Shown piece after piece: positions 1 through 5,081 of a DNA stretch of 7,964 nucleotides (positions are counted from its first letter, which is position 1; each line of letters opens with the position of its first letter). Source of the stretch: an uncultured Chromatiales bacterium. GTDB lineage: Bacteria > Pseudomonadota > Gammaproteobacteria > Steroidobacterales > GCA-2729495. The notes beneath the pieces are model-generated. The model made no database searches and was not told the DNA's origin. It was given only the letters and a program-made list of their open reading frames with translations. Position numbers and translations under genes: made by a program. The DNA is taken from the NCBI GenBank assembly GCA_913058165.1, contig CAJXQV010000047.1, positions 1 to 7,964 on the forward strand. The letters are read 5' to 3'.

Positions 1-47
1 GAGATTGCCTCTTGTCTCGTGGGCTCGGAGATGTGTATAAGAGACAG
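1..47 (+). other. Nextera i7-side sequencing adapter (artefact)
   Basis: This is not genomic DNA. Bases 29-47 (AGATGTGTATAAGAGACAG) are the Tn5 mosaic end used in Nextera libraries, and 14-28 (GTCTCGTGGGCTCGG) are the read-2 adapter. Bases 6-13 (TGCCTCTT) are an 8-base i7 index as written in the primer, and 1-5 are the end of the P7 primer. The reverse complement of the index, AAGAGGCA, matches what I recall as Nextera index N711. The segment is the exact reverse complement of the last bases of the window. Genomic sequence starts at 48. Confidence 0.98.
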
Positions 48-286
48 GGATTCATACCATCAAAGTGGAGCGCCGCGATGACTTCTCGCGACACATGGAA
101 GCTCATGGCATCATGACCAGCCGGGTTCATGAACGAAACGACAAACACTCCTGTGTGAGTCAGTACAAAACAACATTACCTAAGCTCGATGAGCTGGTCG
201 ATGAAATGGTTTGTATTCCGAATGGCTGGTGGCTGTCAGATGACGACCGACAGTACGTTCTGGATTGCATCAAGAAAGGCTGGTAA
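48..286 (+). CDS. DegT/DnrJ/EryC1/StrS family sugar aminotransferase, C-terminal fragment (5' truncated)
   Basis: The reading frame is open from the adapter junction (first full codon at 50) to TAA at 284-286, so only the last 78 or so residues are present. It reads ...HTIKVERRDDFSRHMEAHG, then a segment with HERNDKHSC, then LPKLDELVDEMVCIPNGWWL, and ends DDDRQYVLDCIKKGW. This pattern (a 'R-DDF...M...HGI' strand-helix, HERND-HSC, CIP-GWWL, then a final helix ending KKGW) is how I recall the C-terminus of PLP-dependent sugar-nucleotide aminotransferases of the DegT/DnrJ/EryC1/StrS family, which act on nucleotide-linked ketosugars for O-antigen, capsule or glycan modification. The PLP lysine and active site lie in the missing part, so the substrate is unknown. 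The gene converges on a putative glycosyltransferase 35 bp away, which fits a surface-glycan locus. The internal GTG at 65 is not the true start. Confidence 0.8.
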
Positions 287-293
287 CTCAGCC
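271..293 (-). terminator. Weak candidate intrinsic terminator after the glycosyltransferase gene
   Basis: On the minus strand GGCTG-AGTTAC-CAGCC forms a 5-bp stem with a 6-nt loop, followed by TTTCTT. It lies 29 bp past the glycosyltransferase stop and overlaps the 3' end of the convergent aminotransferase gene. The stem is short and the U-tract is interrupted, so it is only a candidate. On the plus strand no U-run follows the hairpin. Confidence 0.3.
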
Positions 294-321
294 GTTACTG
301 TAACAATTAAGCTGCCAGGCT

Positions 322-1386
322 TTAATCCTGCCAAGGCCCCGGGTTCGTCCGCACTTGTCTCATTAGCTTCGCAATATCGTCACTCACAGTGGCGATGCGG
401 AGCTCTGCAATGGCATCACCAAGCATCGGTAGCTTCGGTAGCGGCTTATCATCCACCAGGCCAATAATCAGCAAATAGAAATAGCGGGCAGTAGTGCTGC
501 GGCGCCTGATACGGCTCGCTAGGGTGTAATCCTCGCGACGATCATTCTGGGTCGGCCCATGCCGGCGCACATAGTAAATATCGGCCAGGCGGATCAACCA
601 GCGCGCAATGGACAGCGGAAAGCGGTTAGCGAGCTTATCGAAGCGCCCGCGGGAAAATAACAAGGCCCCTTCAATCGCGCCAACCTCTGTAAAACCCCCA
701 ATGTGCTTCAGGTTATCGCTCTGACGATAGCGAATCCGCGAACCGCGATCCGCCATTAGCAGCGTCAGCACCTTACCGCTGTCGTAATCGGCCTTCTCCT
801 GTCCCATTTTACGCAAGGTGGCCTGATGCTCGGGCGCTAGTTCCTGCCAACCGCAAACTTTAAGGCCTACGCCGGTTGCCTCTCTGGCACGCATAAATTC
901 TTTGTTGTTATAAATCACAAAGTAATCGCAGGCTATAGTCAGACCACTTTCGGTGTAGGCATGAATCCCATGCATATGCCTGAAAAAGTCGGGCATCGTA
1001 ATGTCTTTTTCGTTGTACCAAAGCGGCAAGCAGGATGAAAAAACTTCCGCCTGTTGCAGGTCAGCCTTAAAATCTTCGAGAAATGGACCGACTGCAAGAA
1101 TGTCGGAATCCATAAAACAGAACCAGTCGGAATCGGTTCGGGCATGCAAAAAGTCGAGTGTTTCGCCATGTGGGACCATGCGCTTTTCAGGCATGATCAA
1201 TAATTCCAAACGATCATCCAACGCAGCAATTGCCCGCAGCAAATCACACTCGTCATCTGAGCAACCGTTGGCCACCATCCGATAACGACAATCAGACCAA
1301 CTCAGCAGCGTTGAAATAAAGGGTGTCAAATAACGCACGGTGCCCGGCGTATAAATAACGTTGAACTGCAGCTCAGATGTATTCAT
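322..1386 (-). CDS. Putative glycosyltransferase, GT-A-like with DxD motif
   Basis: Encodes 354 residues. The N-terminus (about residues 7-45: FNVIYTPGTVRYLTPFISTLL..., then MVANGCSDDE) looks like the first beta strand and helix of a GT-A nucleotide-sugar-binding fold. At residues 87-100 a DSDWFCFMDSDILAVG stretch holds an aspartate-rich DSD (93-95), the usual metal/nucleotide-diphosphate site. An HIGG motif at 228-231 resembles a metal-coordinating His late in some GT-A enzymes. No signal peptide or convincing transmembrane helix is seen, so it is probably cytosolic or membrane-peripheral. The ATG at 1386 is preferred over the in-frame GTG at 1452 because a good promoter (-10 at 1434-1439) would start transcription downstream of the GTG; no strong Shine-Dalgarno precedes either. 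The convergent aminotransferase suggests surface-glycan synthesis. Donor, acceptor and exact GT family cannot be told from the sequence. Confidence 0.7.
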   Translation of the reverse strand: MNTSELQFNVIYTPGTVRYLTPFISTLLSWSDCRYRMVANGCSDDECDLLRAIAALDDRLELLIMPEKRMVPHGETLDFLHARTDSDWFCFMDSDILAVGPFLEDFKADLQQAEVFSSCLPLWYNEKDITMPDFFRHMHGIHAYTESGLTIACDYFVIYNNKEFMRAREATGVGLKVCGWQELAPEHQATLRKMGQEKADYDSGKVLTLLMADRGSRIRYRQSDNLKHIGGFTEVGAIEGALLFSRGRFDKLANRFPLSIARWLIRLADIYYVRRHGPTQNDRREDYTLASRIRRRSTTARYFYLLIIGLVDDKPLPKLPMLGDAIAELRIATVSDDIAKLMRQVRTNPGPWQD

Positions 1387-1433
1387 GAAGTTTGGCAACC
1401 GTTCGTCGCGTATAGATAGTGGGTATAGAGATG

Positions 1434-1462
1434 AATATATAGCCAAAGTCACTAATTACCAA
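1434..1462 (-). promoter_or_regulatory. Candidate sigma-70 promoter for the glycosyltransferase gene
   Basis: On the minus strand TTGGTA (-35, 1457-1462; 4 of 6 matches to TTGACA) is separated by exactly 17 bp from TATATT (-10, 1434-1439; 5 of 6 matches to TATAAT). Expected initiation is near 1427, leaving a leader of about 40 nt before the ATG at 1386. It lies just downstream of the terminator of the preceding minus-strand gene, as expected for an independent transcription unit. Confidence 0.5.
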
Positions 1463-1481
1463 GACCCAGACTGCGGACAAC

Positions 1482-1504
1482 AAAAAGCCGGCATCAAGCC
1501 GGCT
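1482..1504 (-). terminator. Rho-independent terminator of the Irr-like regulator gene
   Basis: On the minus strand a perfect 7-bp GC-rich stem AGCCGGC / GCCGGCT with a TTGAT loop is followed directly by a run of T (1486-1482). It begins 27 bp after the regulator's stop codon at 1531. It separates the regulator from the glycosyltransferase on the same strand. Confidence 0.85.
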
Positions 1505-1530
1505 CTTCAATAACTCAACAAGTTTCCTGA

Positions 1531-2076
1531 TTAGGATGCCGCGGCGTTGCGCACCCGAATAATGATCTCAACATCACTCTCTACTGTTCCCTGAGGCAAA
1601 TCAGGCAGGCCGGTGATACGCACGGTAGCGTCATCGATATCAATCAACTCACCGGTATCAACATTGTAAAAATGATGATGCGGGTGTGCCGTCGAATCGT
1701 AAAACATCCGCTCCGGGTCAACAGCAATCTCGCGAACAATACCTTCCTTCGATAACAGGTTTAAGGTGTTATAGACGGTGGCTTTAGAAAGACGACTGCC
1801 CTTCTCTCTTAGCTCCCTGAGTATCTGTTCCGCCGACATATGGCGCGGTATGGCGAGCAATAATTCACCAATCTCCAAACGCTGCCGTGTTGGACGAACT
1901 CCCTTGTCACGCAGACGCGTCTCTAATTCTTGTTGTAATCCCAATGCAGGCTCCCCCGAGTGCTGCGATAAATATGGGCATTGCTGCCCATTGCTGACTT
2001 GTGATTCTAGCCCCACCGGCACCGACGCTGCAAAACTAATGCGGTCCACTTGTTTCATCTTTGTCGTTAGTTTCAT
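1531..2076 (-). CDS. Fur-superfamily transcriptional regulator, Irr-like, with N-terminal Cys-Pro motif
   Basis: Encodes 181 residues from the ATG at 2076; an in-frame TTG at 2082 and ATG at 2058 are alternatives, and none has a clear Shine-Dalgarno. Residues ~48-118 form the winged-helix DNA-binding domain (GVRPTRQRLEIGELL, then SKATVYNTLNLLSKEGIV). Residues ~119-178 are the dimerisation/sensing half, with HPHHHFYN (131-138), a Fur-family metal/haem region, then ELIDIDD and LPDLPQGTVESDVEIIIRVR. The last stretch closely resembles rhizobial Irr (ELVDIED, MPEVPEGYEI...VVRLR), and the C-terminal CxxC zinc pairs of classical Fur/Zur are absent. The only cysteine, C33, sits in a Cys-Pro pair (QQCPYL) N-terminal to the DNA-binding domain, where Bradyrhizobium Irr has its haem-regulatory motif. 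Inference: a haem- or iron-status regulator. PerR/Fur-like function in a different clade is possible. Divergent from the minor-pilin operon. Confidence 0.88.
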   Translation of the reverse strand: MKLTTKMKQVDRISFAASVPVGLESQVSNGQQCPYLSQHSGEPALGLQQELETRLRDKGVRPTRQRLEIGELLLAIPRHMSAEQILRELREKGSRLSKATVYNTLNLLSKEGIVREIAVDPERMFYDSTAHPHHHFYNVDTGELIDIDDATVRITGLPDLPQGTVESDVEIIIRVRNAAAS

Positions 2077-2085
2077 GAGCAAAGT

Positions 2086-2103
2086 GCGATAAATGACTAT
2101 CGC
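2086..2103. promoter_or_regulatory. Inverted repeat between the regulator and pilin operon, candidate operator
   Basis: GCGATAAATGACTATCGC contains perfect 6-bp arms GCGATA/TATCGC separated by 6 bp. It starts 10 bp upstream of the regulator ATG. The GATA...TATC arms recall the outer part of gammaproteobacterial Fur-type sites, so autoregulation by the adjacent Fur-superfamily protein is plausible. It does not match the rhizobial Irr (ICE) box as I recall it. An 18-bp imperfect dyad can arise by chance. Confidence 0.3.
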
Positions 2104-2111
2104 TGCTGAAG

Positions 2112-2128
2112 ATTGTTAGTAAGACAAT
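2112..2128. promoter_or_regulatory. Second small inverted repeat in the divergent intergenic region
   Basis: ATTGT-N7-ACAAT (arms 2112-2116 and 2124-2128) lies 9 bp upstream of the fimU ATG. A position this close to the start codon could suit a repressor or a leader-RNA structure. The arms are only 5 bp, so the evidence is weak. I see no convincing sigma-70 or sigma-54 promoter for fimU in this gap. Confidence 0.2.
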
Positions 2129-2137
2129 AGCCCCTCA

Positions 2138-2674
2138 ATGAAGAAAATAATGCGCCACTCAGCCATCTACCGGTCAGCTATTCCCCCGCGAGCTCACGGG
2201 CACTCGCTTCCAGAGCTGAGCGCTGCTGTTGCCATTCTGGCAATACTTTTTGCATCAGCACTCCCGGCACTAACGAACCTCGCCACCGGAGCGCAACAAC
2301 GGGCCCACGGCAATGCCTTTATCGACGCCGTGCGTTTCGCAAGAGAAACCGCCGCCAGCACCGGTGAGCAGATAATTGTGTGCCCCCGCGGAGAAAGCAT
2401 CATTTGCGGCAGCGACTGGAACAGCGGCTGGGCAGTGTTTAATATAACCGCCAATAAAACCAACACACTGCGCGAATACGTTATCAACGATTCCGCAATT
2501 CGAATTAATGCCAACAGGCAGAAATTTGTTTTTCAACATCATCTGCGCGCAACCAACGGCAGCATCAACTTCTGCAGCGGGCAACCGGCAGCTCATCTCA
2601 AAGTTATTGTGAGCTACACGGGAAAAACCACCCTAACCAAAGCACAGAACACAGAGGCCGGCGGATGTCATTAG
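2138..2674 (+). CDS. fimU: Type IV minor pilin, FimT/FimU (GspH-like)
   Basis: Encodes a 178-residue prepilin. A basic leader of about 21 residues ends ...RAHG, followed by HSLPELSAAVAILAILFASALPAL, the class III (prepilin peptidase) signal with cleavage after G21, Glu at mature +5 and a hydrophobic N-terminal helix. The mature +1 residue would be His rather than the usual Phe/Met. The globular part has the GspH/FimT signature VCPRG...CGSDWNSGWAVFN (81-102) and four cysteines (82, 90, 146, 177) that could form two disulfides. The GRxR DNA-binding motif reported near the C-terminus of FimT proteins is not seen, favouring FimU. Known role: a minor pilin that helps prime assembly and join the tip subunits to the fibre. 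First gene of a four-gene operon. An in-frame ATG at 2150 (leader 17 residues) has a weak GAAG upstream and could be the real start. Confidence 0.85.
   Translation: MKKIMRHSAIYRSAIPPRAHGHSLPELSAAVAILAILFASALPALTNLATGAQQRAHGNAFIDAVRFARETAASTGEQIIVCPRGESIICGSDWNSGWAVFNITANKTNTLREYVINDSAIRINANRQKFVFQHHLRATNGSINFCSGQPAAHLKVIVSYTGKTTLTKAQNTEAGGCH
2654..2657 (+). promoter_or_regulatory. Shine-Dalgarno for pilV
   Basis: GAGG lies inside the end of fimU, 7 nt before the pilV ATG at 2665. It supports that ATG, and therefore the 10-bp gene overlap and the short 7-residue leader of PilV. Confidence 0.65.
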
Positions 2675-3012
2675 CTCAACGCGGCAGCGGTCTGCTCGAC
2701 TGCCTAATTGCTCTAACGGTTATGTCGATCGGGTCGCTGGGCATGGCTGAAATGGGTGTTCATCGACAACAGCTTCTACTTGCGGCTAATCAGCACGCGG
2801 AGACTGTCGAAGCAGCATGGAATACAGCGGTGCTGCTGGGCAGCACCGGAGGGCTGGCTAGCGAGGCCATTGCCCCGGCTGACGCACGGTTCAATATCGC
2901 CCTGTATTCTGATAATGGCGGCAGCAGCATTCTGGTTCGAAGAGTGCTACAGAATAACCGCACCATTTCGGTATCAATGCCCGTGCAGATTTCGAAGCGA
3001 CTCAGCCCATGA
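2665..3012 (+). CDS. pilV: Type IV minor pilin, PilV-like (short, Asp at +5)
   Basis: Encodes 115 residues. The leader MSLAQRG (7 residues) is followed by SGLLDCLIALTVMSIGSLGMAEM, which matches the PilV hallmark pattern of a 'LIALxVxSIGxLGxAxxQ' helix. Cleavage after G7 puts Asp (D12) at mature +5, where nearly all type IV pilins have Glu. The remainder is a small domain with no cysteine except C13 within the helix. At 115 residues it is well below the roughly 180 of P. aeruginosa PilV, so the globular domain is reduced, though the frame is intact. It overlaps fimU by 10 bp and pilW by 4 bp (ATGA), indicating one transcript and coupled translation. Family role: minor (GspI-like) subunit of the pilus priming complex. 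The assignment rests on the N-terminal helix and gene order. Confidence 0.75.
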   Translation: MSLAQRGSGLLDCLIALTVMSIGSLGMAEMGVHRQQLLLAANQHAETVEAAWNTAVLLGSTGGLASEAIAPADARFNIALYSDNGGSSILVRRVLQNNRTISVSMPVQISKRLSP

Positions 3013-3899
3013 ATCTGAACTGTTGCCAAACACGACCACCTCCGGGCGGCGTCTCACTGGTCGAAGTGCTCATTGCAACAAGCATCGGATTATTTTTGGT
3101 GGCCGGCAGCTTAAGTTTGTACGCCAACATCCGTCGTATAGAAAGCCAGGCCAACATGCAACTGCATATACAGGAAAGCGCAACCTTTGCACTCGACATT
3201 ATTAGCCACGACTTACGCATGGCTAACTTCTGGGGGCTACACAATGACCCTCGGCATCTGGTAACCGGCAACTCAGGCGTCATCTACTGCCGCAACAACG
3301 ATGTCACAGCATGGGCATTGCAGTTAATACAAGCTATCGAGCTTAATGGCAGCTTAGCACCGTGCATGAATCAGCCCGGCAGAAACCCGCATACCGATCG
3401 GCTCACGCTGCGATATGCATCGGCAGCACCGGCGGCTCCCGACCCGAGGTATGTGCAAATACACACTGACCATCGCTGGGGGTATCTGCATAAAAATGGT
3501 ACACCCGACCCTACCGGCATGCATAACCCAGAGAACTTCCAGCTGCTCATACACAGCTACTATCTAAGCGCCAATACACCGACCAGCCTCCCCGAACTCC
3601 GTCGATGGGCACTCGGCAGCAACGCCACCATGCGCAACGAAATGGTCATGCCGGGCATCTCGGCATTCGAAGTAAGTTTTGCGTATATGCGCACTGGCCA
3701 GCTTGTCTGGAAAAATATCATTGACAGCAATCCGCTGTTAGCGCGCATTACGCTAACTGCCATAGGCATTCATGCCACAGAGACACTCGAACACACAGCC
3801 TCACGTATCATCGCTTTGAAAAACCTACCGGCATCCGCTGCCCCCGCTGGCGACCTGAAGGGCGATTCCAATTCTCCGGCAAGCAGCCCGCCGACATGA
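3009..3899 (+). CDS. pilW: Type IV minor pilin, PilW
   Basis: Encodes 296 residues. A 14-residue leader (MNLNCCQTRPPPGG) precedes VSLVEVLIATSIGLFLVAGSLSLYANIR; cleavage after G14 gives Val at +1 and the canonical Glu at +5 (E19). Residues 55-76 carry the PilW signature QESATFALDIISHDLRMANFWG, equivalent to the 'QESARFALexLsrDlRmAGYwG' pattern of the family. C94 and C119 could pair. The length is near the usual PilW range. It is the GspJ-like subunit of the minor-pilin complex that initiates pilus assembly at the inner membrane. The start overlaps pilV (ATGA at 3009-3012) and no clear ribosome-binding site is present, so translation is probably coupled to pilV. The leader, with twin cysteines and three prolines, is unusual. 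Confidence 0.88.
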   Translation: MNLNCCQTRPPPGGVSLVEVLIATSIGLFLVAGSLSLYANIRRIESQANMQLHIQESATFALDIISHDLRMANFWGLHNDPRHLVTGNSGVIYCRNNDVTAWALQLIQAIELNGSLAPCMNQPGRNPHTDRLTLRYASAAPAAPDPRYVQIHTDHRWGYLHKNGTPDPTGMHNPENFQLLIHSYYLSANTPTSLPELRRWALGSNATMRNEMVMPGISAFEVSFAYMRTGQLVWKNIIDSNPLLARITLTAIGIHATETLEHTASRIIALKNLPASAAPAGDLKGDSNSPASSPPT

Positions 3900-4468
3900 G
3901 AGGAACACTTTCTGGGTTTGAGAGCTCAGCAGGAATTGCATTGGTCGCCTGCCTGATTATATTGACAGCATTGGCTCTTATTGCCATTAACGGCAACGAC
4001 CGTTCTATTGTAAATTTCCGTTTGGTTGATAACCAACAACGCCGCGCTCACAGCTTCATGCTGGCCGAAGTGGGAATCGAGCGGGGAATCAGTCTGCTTA
4101 GCAAGCAAGCGCCCTCATTTGATCCGACTGTCAGAAAACTGGACCGCGTCGAGCGCAGTGAAGGCTCATATGAGGTGTATCTGGCTTATAAAAACAGCGA
4201 TCTCCTGTGCACAGAAGGCAATAACAAGGTCATAAACGAGGAAAGCGATACAGGAAGAACCCAGCGACATCACTATGAAATAGTGAGTGGCGCAGATGCC
4301 GGGCGCAGTGCCTGGTCAGCGCACGCCCGAGGAGTTTCATTATGCGATTATCCGGGGACTGCCGGATCAATAAAAGTTGGCTACTGGCGACCACTCAGCA
4401 AAGCTGAATACAACCTATTGCTGCAAGGAACGTCAACGAAAAATGCAGAAGATGACATCAGCAAATAA
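3896..4468 (+). CDS. pilX: Type IV minor pilin, PilX (GspK-like)
   Basis: Encodes 190 residues, close to the family's usual length. A 13-residue leader ends SSAG; the mature protein begins IALVACLIILTALALIAI, so cleavage after G13 puts Ala, not Glu, at +5. Lack of Glu5 is common in the PilX/GspK-type tip subunit, which has no preceding pilin to pair with. Residues 33-70 follow the PilX pattern: a polar segment, 'N-FRLVDNQQRRAHSFMLAEVGIERGISLL'-like helix corresponding to 'AgN.rdr..AfqaAEaaLr.ge'. C105 and C150 may form a disulfide. The start overlaps the pilW stop by 4 bp with no obvious Shine-Dalgarno. The gene ends with an intact TAA and, unlike in Pseudomonas, is not followed by pilY1 or pilE; instead lspA converges 22 bp away. 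Confidence 0.82.
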   Translation: MRGTLSGFESSAGIALVACLIILTALALIAINGNDRSIVNFRLVDNQQRRAHSFMLAEVGIERGISLLSKQAPSFDPTVRKLDRVERSEGSYEVYLAYKNSDLLCTEGNNKVINEESDTGRTQRHHYEIVSGADAGRSAWSAHARGVSLCDYPGTAGSIKVGYWRPLSKAEYNLLLQGTSTKNAEDDISK

Positions 4469-4483
4469 AATGACCTAGGGTCA
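4464..4483 (-). terminator. Candidate intrinsic terminator of ileS-lspA
   Basis: On the minus strand TGACC-CTA-GGTCA (5-bp stem, 3-nt loop) is followed by TTTTATTT, beginning 7 bp after the lspA stop codon. It spans the whole 22-bp gap and runs over the stop codon of the convergent pilX. No T-run follows the hairpin on the plus strand, so it would not serve pilX. The short stem keeps this tentative. Confidence 0.4.
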
Positions 4484-4490
4484 GCAATGC

Positions 4491-5081
4491 CTAAGGATCG
4501 GTAGAGCGCCGGTCCTTGCCTTCAAGATCGGCAGCCCGACGACCGCCACGCTTCTTTTCCAGAAACAGGTGGTCCCAAATCACGAAAGTGACACCAACAG
4601 TAATTGCCGAGTCGGCCACATTAAACGCAGGCCATGCGTATTCACCAACGTAGATCAACAAAAAATCAATAACATGACCGTAGACCATACGGTCGATAAC
4701 GTTACCAATTGCGCCGGCAAGCACCAATGCTAGGCCCAATGACAACAAACGATGGCGCTCTCTGGGCAAGTGCCACTGCCACCATAAAATCACGCCACTG
4801 ATAATGGTTGCGAGACCGGTAAAAAACCAGCGCTGCCACCCGGACCCATCGGCAAACAAGCTGAACGCTGCACCGGTGTTGTGTAAGCGCACAAGATCAA
4901 AAAAAGGAAAAACACTAATTCGCTGATACAACTGAAAGCTGTCGACAATAAGCCACTTGGTGAGTTGATCGAGCACAATGACTGCGCCAACGAGCCATAA
5001 CCAACGTAATGAATCACGCCCGGAAATAGTCTGGGTATCAGTCCGGCGATCGGCCTGAGCATTTCCATTGACATCATGCAT
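4491..5081 (-). CDS. lspA: Lipoprotein signal peptidase (signal peptidase II)
   Basis: Encodes 196 residues from the ATG at 5081. This inner-membrane aspartyl protease removes signal peptides from diacylglyceryl-modified prolipoproteins. Visible features are four hydrophobic segments (about 27-47, 83-102, 114-128, 154-172), the DQLTKWLI motif (38-45), [10 protein letters not shown] (65-74), [15 protein letters not shown] (126-140) and [11 protein letters not shown] (153-163). D139 and D157 correspond to the catalytic pair known in P. aeruginosa LspA, and D130 is the conserved Asp of the GNxxDR motif. The start is chosen from a strong ribosome-binding site and the 8-bp overlap with ileS; a longer open frame to 5162 lies inside ileS and lacks such support. 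About 25 hydrophilic residues precede the first membrane helix, more than in E. coli LspA (164 residues), and a basic tail follows the last one. Cotranscribed with ileS as in most gammaproteobacteria, but fkpB and ispH do not follow. Confidence 0.95.
   Translation of the reverse strand: MHDVNGNAQADRRTDTQTISGRDSLRWLWLVGAVIVLDQLTKWLIVDSFQLYQRISVFPFFDLVRLHNTGAAFSLFADGSGWQRWFFTGLATIISGVILWWQWHLPRERHRLLSLGLALVLAGAIGNVIDRMVYGHVIDFLLIYVGEYAWPAFNVADSAITVGVTFVIWDHLFLEKKRGGRRAADLEGKDRRSTDP

Noticed and set aside
283..304. Short repeated GTAAC/GTTAC units after the aminotransferase stop
   Set aside because: Five-base arms with small loops and no following T-run; not convincing as a plus-strand terminator or a binding site.
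189..467. Plus-strand open frame overlapping the aminotransferase and glycosyltransferase ends
   Set aside because: It is out of frame with the recognisable aminotransferase C-terminus and runs antisense into the glycosyltransferase; no family resemblance.
1386..1452. GTG start at 1452 extending the glycosyltransferase by 22 residues
   Set aside because: The GTG lies inside the spacer of the best promoter, upstream of the predicted transcription start, and the added residues do not look like part of a GT-A fold.
2756..3205. Open frame overlapping pilV and pilW
   Set aside because: Shadow frame; both overlapped genes have clear pilin signals and coupled starts.
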